Origin: Charina bottae
Lineage: Eukaryota > Chordata > Lepidosauria > Squamata > Charinaidae
Length of the DNA: 64,000 nucleotides
Reading direction: 5' to 3'
Assembly: GCA_023362775.1 (NCBI GenBank)
Contig: JALMGJ010000003.1
Coordinates: 49,173,916 to 49,237,915, forward strand
Shown here: one piece after another, positions 47,480-59,593 of the stretch
How positions within the stretch are numbered: the first letter of the stretch is position 1
How the letters are laid out: each line of letters starts with the position of its first letter
Translations under genes and position numbers: made by a program
The notes under the pieces: generated by a model
Told to the model about the DNA's origin: nothing
The model's database searches: none
The model's input: only the letters and a program-made list of their open reading frames with translations

Positions 47480-48299
47480 ATTTCCTGGGTTCTAACTCAG
47501 AATGCAATTTGGCTATCTGAGACACACTCTCCCACCCCGGGATTACCCCAGTACTTTGTGAAAACTTTATGGATGCATTCATGATGTGGGGAACATTAAA
47601 CATACAATGTCCTGTCCACACAATCTCCACAGCATCTCACACACTTGATGTTGCAGGTTTGTCTCTAACACACTCAGCCTCAACACAAGCAGTTTCATAT
47701 CGCAATGAAACATTCAGCACCTAGTACACTCAGACTTGACCAGGGCTGGAACACTGAGGAGAGAAAAACAACAAGTGTACACATACACATTTTTCAGAAT
47801 TAGCAGCTAAAATTGCTTGCTGAACTCAAGGCTGACATTTGTAACAATAACCGTCCATGTTTACAAACTTTACAGCAGCCGAATTCAAAAACAGAGTCTC
47901 TGTAGATAAATGCTTACACAACAGCAGCCGGTAGAGTAGAAAACTTGGATTCGTTGTTCAGCTGACTCCTGGCATCTGGCGTCCCCTCCCTTCGTATACC
48001 AGGCTTCTTGCATCCGCTGGACATCGGGGCAGGGAACAGCCTTGTAGAATCACAACAAACCACGGCAAATGTAAATTCCATGTCAGGTTTTACTTCAGCT
48101 GGAACACTCTCAGACGGCTCCTGGAAGTGGCTTGTACAATAATCCACAGCAAATAATCTCGACCAGTAACTCAAAACTGCTGTCCAGGCTTGACAAAAAT
48201 CACGCACGCTTTTTCACAGTGCCAGAAAAATATGCCTTCTTGTTCAAATGCAGCAAACAAAGTCTTGAACTCACCAAGGTGGGTCATCACAGTCTCACC

Positions 48300-48662
48300 G
48301 GTTGCAGCTTCAAACTATAAAGCTGTCTTAATAGACCACCAAGGGCAACAGAGCTCCACTATGTATCAAAGGCTCCAACAGCTCTCAGCACCCATTTCTC
48401 AGTTCTTGGGTAGCTGATATAATTCCATTCAGAGGAGTTGAGTCCCAAAAGCAAAAATGCCATAAGCACAGTCCAAACATGCTTGCACTTCTTACAGAAA
48501 GAACCCTCTGAATCCTCCAGGGATCTCTGGAAGTGGATTTGCCACTTACTGCCACAACTCTTCTTCTTGCAAAAAGAATGATTCCATCTCCACACACCAG
48601 GTCAGATAGTTTGTGCCATCTAAAGCCTCAAACGGCAGACTGACCAGACACTGTTCAGCCAT
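48300..48662 (-). pseudogene. copia Gag N-terminal remnant
   Basis: An ATG at 48662-48660 lies about 105 bp inside the primer-binding site. The first codons give MAEQCLVSLPFEALDGTNYL, followed by TWCVEMESFF and LW, the LDGTNYxxWxxxMexxL signature at the start of copia-type Gag. A stop and a frame change follow within 45 codons. Confidence 0.7.
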
Positions 48663-48766
48663 TGCTGACCACTCAAAGAAAACATGTTTATTCTAAAATC
48701 AGCCTCTAAAAACAAACTCCCTTTCACAGCCAGGTCCAACGCAGCAAAGAAAACGCAAATTTCTCT

Positions 48767-48780
48767 CTGGGCCCATAACC
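48767..48780 (-). promoter_or_regulatory. Primer-binding site for initiator methionine tRNA (internal)
   Basis: The minus strand ggttatgggcccag directly adjoins the LTR end. It is the exact complement of the anticodon arm of vertebrate initiator Met tRNA (ctgggcccataacc), not of its 3' end. Priming from an internal half-tRNA is known for Drosophila copia. Confidence 0.7.
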
Positions 48781-49530
48781 TGATGGGGTATATGCTGGCT
48801 TAAAGGGGAAAAACTGAGGCTTGAGAATAAACAGACAAGAATGCAGCTTGTTAGGGCCAACAGTGTTTACTGTTTAGCATAGGGCAATAATGCAGATACA
48901 ATACATTATCGCAACAATGAAAAAGATGAATATACAGGATACATCATTGTAAAAGGAAAACAAAACAAACTTATAAGCAGAGTTCCGTGTATTGATCCCA
49001 GGGCCAGAGTTCCTGCCATGGCCTATACCCAAAGACAGGCATAGCTCACTCTGCCCAGTCCACAGGAAGTGAACACGTGAAGAACTACATAGCTAAGAGA
49101 CACTAGAAATCAAAAAGACATAGAACACCATTTTGCATGGTTGTATATTCAGACCTTCTAGCATTCTGATTGGCTGGAAGTTAGCTGTGACACGCACACT
49201 AGGCCCAAAGCATTAGGCCTAAAGCACATAGCATGAGTTTCCCCCTCCTCCTTGCTCAGGGGGGCCTTGGCAAGTCTTCCCACGGAAGGACATCAGGAGG
49301 ATATCTTCTCATGGGAAGATCCATTGCTAGCCATAACAATGGTACCTTCTAGCTTCATATCTCATGAAGACGTAAACAACGCCAAGGCTTCTCTGTTGTC
49401 CAGCCACCTGGCATTCACGTCACCATGAGAATGCTTTGCTTTGCTTTGTAAAAGATGCAATTTGCCAAAACACTTTTGCATTGAAAAGAAATCCAATTTA
49501 CCAATATCATATAGTATAAGAAATCTGACA
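48781..49530 (-). mobile_element. 5' LTR of copia element
   Basis: On the minus strand it ends ...ccccatca next to the primer-binding site, and would start tgtcagattt at 49530 if the gtttt TSD is right. It contains a ttataag and a cagtaaacac that could serve as promoter and poly(A) elements. The left 200 bp (49330-49530) may belong to another repeat, so the start is uncertain. Confidence 0.5.
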
Positions 49531-49535
49531 GTTTT

Positions 49536-49769
49536 ATTTGTACCATTTGCTAGATGACAAAGATAAATGGATCTCCTTAAATGTTGCAAAATTTTGTTAC
49601 ATAGTGTGTAAAATCCATCCACAAATAATCAGTAATTACAATTGTTTGTAATTGTAAGTGCTTATTTTGTTATGTAATGGTCTATGACTGCAATAAAGTA
49701 ATTTATTCATTCAGGGCTTGGAAGCCAAGTTTTACCTTACTTGGCTCTCTCTATGGAAGGGGCTCTTCT
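49536..49769. other. Noncoding DNA
   Basis: Contains gactgcaataaagtaattt, which resembles a LINE 3' end, but no family can be named. Confidence 0.4.
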
Positions 49770-49777
49770 CTCTAGAC

Positions 49778-49986
49778 CAGAGCTTTCCAAACTTTTCATG
49801 TTGGTGACACACTTTTTAGACATGCATCATTTCGCGACACACTCTTACAGCAGGGCACAAGGCAGGCACTAGGACCTGCGTGGAATCCTGGCAGGGCTCG
49901 GAGGTGGTGGCAGCAGCAGCAGCAACACACCCAGACACTGCAGCCGACACACTAATGTGTCCCGACACACAGTTTGGAAAGCTCTG
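49778..49986 (+). mobile_element. hAT-type MITE, copy 4a (subfamily A, short)
   Basis: A 209-bp unit with both terminal inverted repeats (cagagctttccaaac / gtttggaaagctctg) and one copy of each internal repeat. The left TSD ctctagac is at 49770-49777; on its right is ctctatatatac, only partly similar. Confidence 0.85.
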
Positions 49987-49998
49987 CTCTATATATAC

Positions 49999-50344
49999 CA
50001 GAGCTTTCCAAACTTTTCATGTTGGTGACACACTTTTTAGACATGCATCATTTCGCGACACACTCTTACAGCAGGGCATCATTTCGTGACACACGCTTAC
50101 AGCAGGGCACAAGGCAGGCACTAGGACCTGCACAGAATCACAGCTGGTTTGGAGGCAGCAAGGCACAAGGCAGGCACTAGGACCTGTGCGGAATCACAGC
50201 AGGTTTGGAGGCAGCAAGGCACAAGGCAGGCACTAGGACCTGCGCGGAATCCTGGCAGGGCTCAGAGGCAGCAGCAGCCGTGACACACCCAGACACTGCA
50301 GCCGACACACTAACGTGTCCCAACACACAGTTTGGAAAGCTCTG
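49999..50344 (+). mobile_element. hAT-type MITE, copy 4b (subfamily A, tandem)
   Basis: A second complete unit of 346 bp in the same orientation, 12 bp after copy 4a. Its right flank is ctctagac (50345-50352), identical to the TSD left of 4a. The pair is therefore bracketed by one 8-bp duplication. It has two and three copies of the internal repeat units. Confidence 0.85.
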
Positions 50345-50352
50345 CTCTAGAC

Positions 50353-51124
50353 CATATCTCACAGTTAAGCTGTCATGACAGTGGTTTAGCTAATGAAAGA
50401 CAAAGACCTGAGGACTCATAGATTCCTACCTGCCACCCCGAACCTCAGTCATATTCTGCTGAGACATATTTGGTTAGAGTTTTATATTTTGCCTGTTGCT
50501 CCTAATACTTAATTTTTTTTTCTTACTGCTGGGATGAATGTTGAGCTCTATCACATCTCATTGGGATATCCACTAAGCTTGCATCTTACAGCAAAGAATG
50601 GGATTCCTCACTTTACAGGTCCATGGGGAAAACCTCTGGTACAAACCCACACTAACAACAATTTGCAAAACAATCTTTCGTGTGTCCGCTATGAGGACAT
50701 GACAAGAAAGTTTCAAGGATATATATAAACAATAGGTTAAAGCTGTTCTAGATTTTCAGGAGTCTAAAGCAACTTCTTACCCTATTTTGATTTCCATTGA
50801 CCCAAATTGCATTAAAATGAAAATAACCATACTTTAAACTTGAGCTGAGCTGAAGCTATTCACAATTTTTCTCAAATATTTTTTCTGGCTACCCTTGTTA
50901 AAACGGTTGCTGACTTGTTTACCTTTCATTTCCTTCAGTGATGATGTCAGAGCTCTGATTGGATGGGATCAACCATGCAATTAATCCCTCGAAGGAGAAA
51001 GGGGCAGCAGCTGCAGAGAAAGGAAATGGTGCTCTTCAGAGTCCAATCTGAGACTCAACTTACTATCAATGTCAGTTTGTTCTCTAAAATTATTAGCCCA
51101 CAAAACAACTGGCTGAAACACATC
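50353..51124. other. Noncoding DNA
   Basis: No gene recognised between the hAT pair and the L1 insertion. Confidence 0.5.
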
Positions 51125-51137
51125 AGAAGTGTTAGGA
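51125..51137. repeat. TSD of L1 copy 2 (left)
   Basis: agaagtgttagga, repeated exactly at 54319-54331. Confidence 0.85.
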
Positions 51138-54100
51138 ACATTGACAAGGGAGTTAAAATAGAAACAGTTTGGGATACAAGTAAAGCATATATGAGAGGAC
51201 AACTAATATCACTTAACAATTATCAAAAAAAGAACAAGAAAAAGAAAACAGAAACAATAATGGAACAGATAAAAGAGAAAGAACTAGAACTACAAAAAAA
51301 CAATAGAAAGAAAAAAGAAAAATAGGAATTAAGAAACCAAATAAAATTATTGCAACTTCAAATTAAAATAGAACTAACAGAAGAATTGAATAGAAAACTA
51401 AAATTTATCAAACAAAAAAATTTCGAACATGCAAATAAACCAGGAAAATGGCTGGCATACAAATTAAGGAAAGAAAAAGAAAAAAAAATCATTTCAAAAA
51501 TTAGAGATAAGAATAAAGATTTGATATATAATGAAGATATCAAAAAGGCTTTCTTTGATTACTATACCAGACTATATCAAAAACAACAAATATCAAAAAA
51601 TAAAATAGATGAATATATTGAAAAATGTAAACTAGAAAAATTAACAGAAGAAGATAAAGATTTTACAAATAATAACATTACAACACAAGAAATCAAAGAT
51701 GCAATCAAAAGATTAAAAACAGGGAAAACACCAGGAAATGATGGTTTTATAGCCGAATATTACAAAAAATTTCAAGAACATCTAATTAATCCATTAAAAA
51801 TTCTATTCAATTCAATACTACAAGGGGCAGATATACCAATATCATGGAGAGAAGCAAATATTGTACTAATACCAAAAGAAAACCAAGACTTAACAGAATG
51901 TAAAAATTATAGGCCAATTTCCTTACTAAACAGTGATTACAAAATATTTGCCATCATTCTTGCTGAAAGGTTAAAAAATTTTTTACAGAAAATTATTAAT
52001 CAAGATCAAAATGGTTTCTTACCAAACAGACAAATAAAAGAAAATATAAGACATGTGATCAATCTAATTGAATACGCAAACGTTCATAACAAAAAACCAA
52101 TAATGTTATTATTTCTAGATGCGGAGAAAGCTTTTGATAACATTAATTGGGAATTTATGTTTAAAATACTAGAAAATAGAAACTTTGGGGAAAAATTTAT
52201 AAAAGCAATAAGAGCAATATATAAAACTCAAAAAGCAAGAATAATGGTAAACGAAGAAGAAACCCAAGAATGTACAATAACAAAAGGCACAAGGCAAGGC
52301 TGTCCCATTTCACCATTATTATTCATATTGGTTCTAGAAGTATTACTGGATGAAATCAGGAAAGATCAAAATATAGAAGGGATCAAGGTAAAACAGGATA
52401 ATCATACACTAAAGGCGTTCGCAGATGATCTAGTAATAACAATACAAAACCCAAGAAATACAATAGAAAAATTAATTTTAAAATTACAAGAATATGGCGA
52501 TTTATCAGGATTTAAAATTAATATACAGAAAACCAAAATGATAAATTTAAATATGACAAAAGAAGAAAAAAGTCAATTAGAACAAATAACAGGATTTCAA
52601 AATGTCAGAAAATTAAAATATTTAGGAATACAACTAACAGATAACAACTTAGATTTGTATAAAAATAACTATGAAAATTTATGGAAAGAAATTAAAAAAG
52701 ATCTTGAACAATGGGCAAATCTACAGTTATCATTACTGGGGAGAATTGCTACAATAAAAATGAATATACTACCAAGATTTTTGTATTTGTTCCAAACAAT
52801 CCCGATTATGATTAAAAACCAAGTTTTTATAAAATGGCAAAAAGAAATATCCAAATTTATATGGCAAAAGAAAAAACCTAGAATAAAATTAAAATATTTA
52901 CAAGACACAAAAGATAGAGGGGGATTAGCAATGCCAGACCTTAAATTATATTATGAAACATGTGGCCTAATATGGATTAAAGATTGGATAAAACTAGAAA
53001 ATGAAAAATTACTGAATTTAGAAGGACATGACAATAGATATGGTTGGCACGGTTACATGTGGTATAATAAAAGCAAAATACATAAGGCATTTAATAACCA
53101 CATAATAAGAAAATCCTTGCTAAATATTTGGAACAAATACAAAAAAACACTATTACCAAATCTTCCACTATGGGTGTCAACCCAAGAGGCATGTACCAGA
53201 TTAGGGAGTCAAGATAAAAAAGAATATATAAGATATAAAAATTTGTTAAAATTTGAAGGAAATACTCAGAAACTTAAAACAAGGGAAGAACTAGAAAATG
53301 AAAATATAATATGTCATTGGTTTACATATTTCCAATTAAAAGAGCAATATAAAATAGACGAAAAAAATTATCAATTTACAAAAATAGAAAATAATTGGGA
53401 TAATATATTAAAAAAAGAGGAAGAACATTTAATCTCTAAAATATATAAAACATTACTGGAAATGAAAACCAAGGACATAAAAATTAAAAAATACATGAAA
53501 AAATGGGAGGAAAATTTAGGAATTGAAATTACATATGAAGATTGGCAAGAAATCTGGGTCAAAAATATAAAATTTACTTTAAGTAATGATTTAAGAGAAA
53601 ACATATATAAAATGATTTTTAGATGGTACATGTCTCCTGAGGTATTATTTAAATCAAAAATGAGTAACTCTATTTTATGTTGGAAATGCAAAAAGAAAAG
53701 GGGTTCTTTCTACCATGTATAGTGGCTATGTGAAAAAGCAAAAAAATATTGGGTCAAAATACATAAATATGTATGTAAAATATTCGACAAAGAAATAAGA
53801 ATGAGACCAGAATTATATTTATTGGGTAAAATTGAAGATAATATAAATAAAAAACAAAAGATTTTATTTCAGTATCTAAGTACAGCTGCAAGGATAAAAT
53901 ACGCCCAATACTGGAAACAAGAAAATATTCCAACAAAAGAAGAATGGATTATAAAAGTAATGGATTTAATGCAATCAGACAAATTAACAAATTTAATAAA
54001 AGGAAAAGAAATGGGGAAGTATAATGAAACATGGGACCCCTTCATAAAATATATTCAAAAAGAATATAACATTAAATAGAGAACAGATAATAATAATAAT

Positions 54101-54318
54101 AATAATAACAATAATAACAATAATAAAAAAAGTACAAATAAAGAAGGGCCGAAAAAAAAAAAAAAGAGGTATAAGAAGAGAAAACTGTAAATCGAATATT
54201 TACAAGAAATTTTTTGTTTGTTTGTTGCTATGTGTTATATATGTTCATTGTTATGTATTATATGTTTGGTTTATGTTTTATGTTAAATGCAATAATAAAA
54301 AATATCTGGAAAAAAAAA
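51138..54318 (+). mobile_element. 5'-truncated L1 (copy 2)
   Basis: A 3.2-kb L1 lacking ORF1 and the endonuclease, with A-rich coding strand, an (AAT)n-rich 3' UTR (54088-54130), ataataaaa signal and A-run at the end. Its 13-bp TSD fits target-primed reverse transcription. Confidence 0.9.
51141..54079 (+). pseudogene. L1 ORF2 reverse transcriptase region, copy 2
   Basis: Starts at the segment after the endonuclease (VWDTSKAYMRGQLIS). After a TAG at 51323-51325, a 790-codon frame (51350-53722) stays open with the whole RT: GTRQGCPISPLLFILVLEVL near 52285, FADD at 52418-52429, and the thumb region. The C-terminus has CWKCKKKRGSFYH, then a TAG at 53720-53722 replaces the first of two Trp codons, and the frame resumes to 54079. 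Only two nonsense changes and no frameshift are visible, so it is younger or less damaged than copy 1. The endonuclease is absent, so it is not autonomous. Confidence 0.9.
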
Positions 54319-54331
54319 AGAAGTGTTAGGA
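54319..54331. repeat. TSD of L1 copy 2 (right)
   Basis: Exact copy of 51125-51137. Confidence 0.85.
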
Positions 54332-57300
54332 TTTCTTAACAAAACTTAGTTGATAGAAATATGGACATCCTCAGATCTTGTGCTTTCGATATAATCTCAA
54401 CATTTTTAATGCTTTGAGACTGATTTCCTGTAGTAGAGGAAAAAATCAAGTAATTTCTTATCATTTACTATTTTCTGTGGCCAGAAGTGATCCTGATAGA
54501 GGTTCTCCAGATCTTTGACCAACACCAAGAATATATTAGCCTGCACTGTCAAGAACTGGCCCTAGGGTGCCATTTATTATTTTAAAGAGAAAGTCTGAGA
54601 AAAACACAGTTCCCACATTTCATATGGAATTGTGATTCATGAGCAGACATCTTTTAATTTAACTACACACTTGACTTGATTGTATTATTCATTGAGGCTC
54701 CATGAATAGAGTCCATTATGTCTTATTTTATTGTCAAGAGGACAAATATTTTATTACATAATAGGGTACTGTGTCATGGAGGCTATTTAATTTCCTTTCA
54801 GAAATTGGTGAAGTTTTCAAGGCCTCCAACTACAAAAAAGAAAAGAACAGGAGGGGGAGGAAAAGTCCCCCTCTAGGTGCCCTTTAAAACAGCATTTATT
54901 TTTCCTACATCACATCTATTACATTTGCTACTGAAAGTAAAATGAAGTCCCATATTAATTTTGTCAATGAACTTTATAAACAGAGCTAGCTGTGACTTGG
55001 AACAGAACGGTTTGTGAGTAGAAGAATGGCATAATTTTAAAAAGCTGCTTTCCTAACTCCCAAAAGAGAATGCTTCTCAATTTCGCCAAATCAGTACATA
55101 CTGTTCCATCATTTGAATCCAACTTTGATTTCTGTTTTTTAAACTAAAATATCATAAACTATGTGCAAATGCTTACAGAAACCTGGGTACTCTATGTAGA
55201 TAATCACTGGCCCCACAGCATTTGATCAGGTCATATAAAGCACACAAAATAAAAGGATTTAACACAAACAAGCATACAAAAAGATAGCAAAATGGAATGG
55301 GTCCTCTCAGATGCTCCAAGTGCTTTCCAATAAATATTGTTTCATCACTGCCTTGATCTTGTTAAAACCGAAGCCAAGTAAAATTTCTGAAAATTATTTT
55401 GTAATGTTTACTCAGTGAGATCATTTTCCCCCTTTCCTGATGAAATACAGGTGCAAAGACTAAACACAGGGGTCCCAATGGGGCTATTTTCCAACCATTT
55501 CCCCTTACAGCAGACATAGCAGCTATAACAAACTCAGCCAGCCAACTATTGCATGGAAACAGGAAAAAAAATGGAAAGGAAAATAATATAGTAATCTTCC
55601 CATCCCACATAGCTTAAAAATAAGAGAAAACAAAACACTTTATTTTTGAAGCTCAATTTCAACAACCCAACAGGCAGCGGGTGGGTCTTGCAGGAGGCGG
55701 CAAACGTGCAGAATGATTGTCAATGTATTTGCCAGTGTCAGTTCACAGACCAGATGGTGAAATGCCTGGTTTCACTAGGGCTAGGGGGAGGTTCTTGTGA
55801 GCTCTAAAAAGAAAGGAGGTAGCACCCTCTAGCACTGTGACTTTGCTACCACTCTAGTGACAGCAACTGTCAACCACAAATTAAGAGCAGGAAGCTCTTA
55901 ATTCTTCCCGAGGGTTTTGTTTTGGCCTCCCTTTTCCCATAGCAAAGAGGATTCAATCCCCACTCCACTGCTACCACCAGCACCAGTAGCCCCACCACCC
56001 TGGTTGCCCCGGTTCTTAATATGACCACACATCCAACTGGCAATTTTACATATCAAAATAGGAATCCTGGGAAGCTGATCGACTATGCAGATCAACAGAA
56101 GCTAATTAGCATTTAGTCACAGCCATCCTGAACTGATTGGCAGAACAGCTGTGGGGAACAAACAAAACATGCTGAGTTGCATATTTGCAAGGCCACCTGC
56201 CACTTGGCAGAAGCCAAAATAGGGTAAACTATCATTTCATAATAACTCAGTGCCAACCTTAGTTTTAAAGCAATTCTGAACAGACGTATTTGGCTAAGTG
56301 TATAATTAGTACTTGTTTCACCTGACACACAGTTCAGAAATAGACTGTACTGCCTGCCATACCTGTTAGTTTGACATGCTGATGTCTTAATTGAGATTGA
56401 CAACTTGCTAAAGTGGCACTTTATGGGTACAGGCAAAACCTACTCATCCTGAAACAAAAGCACTTCTATGTTGCAGATATACTTACAGTCATTCAGAGAT
56501 TAATCCCGTATATGTTAATGGATTCCTTTTGAGGAACAGAGAAACGTTGTTTCAGTTAAATACTTTTGTGGGATCATGCCTACTTGGGTAGACAAAATTA
56601 AAACATGTCAAGAAGTACAGACTAAAATAAACAAGAAGGCTATGGGAAGAAATGTGTTGGGAAAAGTGGACCGAAAGACATCATCATTTTGGAATCTAAT
56701 GGTACATGACATCATATAATACAGATCACCATAATTATATACATAAAACTATTTAGATGAGATATACACTTTTCAGGTTATACAAGGTATCCCTGATTTC
56801 TACATCTCTAATCTGTTCATTCACATCTATAAATTCTATTGATTTAGAGGAAATAAGAAAATGTTAATTCATGGGCAACCTAATTGGTGCCACTATTAAA
56901 TTTGCTCTTGTTCTCCAAGCTTGTTCAAATTGCCAACTACATAATCTGGACAAATGTTGAAAACCATGCTTAGTATCAATGAAAATTCATTTTGAAATAT
57001 GCACTGAATGCAACATTTTCTTTACACTGCACGAGTATCTCTGTGGTGTGACAATGCCTGTGTGTTCTGTCATGTAATGGAATGTCTTTCCGGAACGCTT
57101 AACAAAATCTTGTCATTTCCTTTTAACTTATTTGTATAAGAGGATAAAGACCATCCTGATAATGTGTCTCTTCCTGGCCCCAGTGTAATCATCCTGACAG
57201 GTAGAGAAGCCTATATACAGTATACAGATTTTGTGTGCATAAGCTCCACCAGGTCTTTAAACCCTGGTCATTCAAGGTTCTGACCAATGAGACCAATGGC

Positions 57301-57534
57301 ATAAAGGGCTTTAAGATCCATTTAAAATAATTGGGGTAGAGTATGCAAATTGGATCTGATAAAGCCTGTTTTATCTTCTGTAAACAAAGAATAAATGGCA
57401 TGAATGTAATGTGTAAATATACACTTCCTTTAGTGGATATCTGAACATACTTTAGTACTGATTTGAATCTCATTGTTTTTATTAGAAGACATGGACACAG
57501 TGGTATATGATGGAAGTACTTTCTTTTTATTAGT
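54332..57534. other. Noncoding DNA, mostly unique
   Basis: No gene or clear repeat recognised over 3.2 kb; open frames are short and without motifs. Confidence 0.5.
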
Positions 57535-58336
57535 ATTTTTTATTATTTAATTCAATTTCGAGGCTGCCCAACTCCACAATGACTCTAGGTAGTTTACAAG
57601 TAAGAGAGAATTGAAAGAAAACATATATCAAAGGATAGGAATACAACCAACTGGAGGACTGACCCCATAACGGAAAAAATCAGAAAAAAAAATACCCCAA
57701 CCAAAGTGATTCAGCCACCATCATATCCCAAGGTCTGGGAGAACAATCAAGTTTTTAACAGTTTGCCAAAAGTCAGTAAGGTGGGAACAGTATGAATCTC
57801 TGGCAAAATATTATTATAGAGGGCAGAAATCATCATTGAAATGGCATACTTCCTGGGTCTTGGTAGATGACATTGTTTAATCAATGTGACCCAGAGTGTG
57901 CCCACTCTAGGTGACCTCACTGGATGGGCGGAAAGATATAGAGACAGGTGGTCCCTCAAGTAGCCAGGCCCTATGCCATGAAGGACTGTATAGGTGATAA
58001 CCAGCACCTTGAACCGCATCCAGATGCCAACTGGCAACCAGTGCAGCTTAAAAGTGGCAGGAACACATGCACATAGCATGACACACCCATCGCTGCCCAT
58101 GCTACTGCATTCTGGTCTGGCTGTGTCTTCCAAGTAGTCTTCAAGGGGAGCCCCACGTAAAGCACATTACAGTAATTGAATTGTGAGGTGTCCAAGGTAT
58201 GAGTGACTGTCTGAAGAGACTCCAGTCCAGGAACAGGTGCAGCTGGCTCACCAGTTGAACCTGTGCAAAGGCCCAATTGGCCATAGCTGCCACCTGCTTT
58301 TTAAGGATCCTCAGATTGCCCACTAGTCTCACAATG
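57535..58336 (-). pseudogene. Old L2 ORF2 C-terminus and 3' end, right part interrupted
   Basis: The reverse complement shows VGNLRILKKQVAAMANWAFA, QVQLVSQL, LHWLPVGIWMRFKVL, HGIGPGYLRDHLS and the L2 3' block (inverted gcccaactccac...gtagtttacaa near 57570-57600). It is heavily mutated. The reading continues on the far side of the fold-back element at 58815-59090, so the two parts were once contiguous. Confidence 0.75.
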
Positions 58337-58814
58337 TAATGGTATGTGGGAATGACCTCGGGAGACAGGGCAACGAGATGCAACAAAGAGAACAGTCAGA
58401 TAAAAGGCAGCTTATCCCACAGCAGGAATGTGGAAGGGTCAAGAGGCTCAGAAGAGACCTTCTCCAGTTTTGGGGCTGTAAAGGGGAGGGGGGAGATAAG
58501 TACTTTCAGACTTGCAAGATTCTGTTAATGTAACTTACAATAAAGTAGAATTAGCTTATCTGGTTGTACCAATCGAAGAGAATTATCTGGTTGTGTTTCC
58601 TGTCTGATCTACCTCACAAGGCTGACATCAATCTTGCAAGTCTGAAAGTACTTCTCTCCCCCATCCCCTTTACAGCCCCAAAACTAGGCAGGGTCTCTTC
58701 TGAGCCTCTTGACCCTTCCATATTCCTGCTGCGGGCTAAGCTGCCTCTTATCTGACTGTTACCTTTGTTGCATCTTGTTGCCCTGTTTCCCAAGGTCATT
58801 CCCATATACCATTA
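58337..58814. mobile_element. Fold-back element with 183-bp inverted arms
   Basis: Arms 58339-58521 and 58630-58812 are inverted copies, by hand count about 90% identical, around a 108-bp loop. Both ends read taatggtatRtgggaatgacc inwards; TA on each side may be the duplication. The loop holds a duplicated ttatctggttgt motif. It has no coding capacity. It splits an L2 copy, which sets its boundaries. A pair of inverted LTR fragments is an alternative reading. Confidence 0.7.
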
Positions 58815-59090
58815 TACACATTGAAGACTAAAGATGGAATATCCCCAGAAATTGGGGGTAGGGGGTGGGTGGGGAGGCAAACAAACTAAGATACTCGGTC
58901 TTGTCAGGACTGAGCGTGAGCCTATTCCTCCACATCCATGCTTGCACAGCCTCCAGGCCAGAACTTCAACAATGTCACTTGATCAACCTGAGTTCCAGAT
59001 GTATAACTGAGTATCATTACCATATTGGTGATATCAGACCCCAAACCAACAGATAACCTCACCCAGAGGTTTCATGTTGATGCCTGTCAG
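58815..59090 (-). pseudogene. Old L2 ORF2 fragment, upstream part
   Basis: The reverse complement reads LEAVQAWMWRNRLTLSPDKT (about 58965-58900), homologous to the LEAVGVWMGNNRLQLNPGKT block just after YADD in the L2 copies at 14-19 kb. It is the upstream continuation of 57535-58336. Confidence 0.7.
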
Positions 59091-59211
59091 GAGTTGGAAA
59101 AAAGAACACATAGATATTAATTTTAAAAATACATGCCATAATACTAGCCGAATATTCTTTTTCTAGTTTTGAATAATGTTGAATTACAATGTTATCATGC
59201 AGGCTATAGAT

Positions 59212-59593
59212 CAGAGCTTTCCAAACTTTTCATGTTGGTGACACACTTTTTAGACATGCATCATTTCGCGACACACTCTTACAGTAGGGCATCATTTCGC
59301 GACACACTCTTACAGCAGGGCATCATTTCGCGACACACTCTTACAGCAGGGCACAAGGCAGGCACTAGGACCTGCGCGGAATCACAGCAGGCTTGGAGGC
59401 AGCAAGGCACAAGGAAGGCACTTGGACCTGCGCAGAATCCTGGCAGGGCAGGTTTGGAGGCAGCATGAAACAAGGCAGGCACTAGGACCTGCGTGGAATC
59501 CTGGCAGGGCTCGGAGGCAGCAGCAGCCGCAACACACCCAGACACTGCAACCGACACACTAATGTGTCCCGACACACAATTTGGAAAGCTCTG
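59212..59593 (+). mobile_element. hAT-type MITE, copy 5 (subfamily A, long)
   Basis: A 382-bp unit, cagagctttccaaac to tttggaaagctctg, with an 8-bp TSD ctatagat at 59204-59211 and 59594-59601. It has three copies of the gcgacacactcttacag unit and three of the aaggcaggcactaggacctg unit. Confidence 0.85.

Larger units (their letters stand above)
45215..49530 (-). mobile_element. Decayed Ty1/copia LTR retrotransposon
   Basis: On the minus strand the order is 5' LTR (about 49530-48781), primer-binding site (48780-48767), gag, integrase, reverse transcriptase and the end of a 3' LTR (45263-45215). The Gag-IN-RT order is diagnostic of copia. A 49-bp block is identical at 45215-45263 and 48781-48829, representing LTR 3' ends. 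gtttt at 45210-45214 and 49531-49535 may be the TSD, but the outer right boundary is tentative. All reading frames are heavily broken. Confidence 0.7.
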
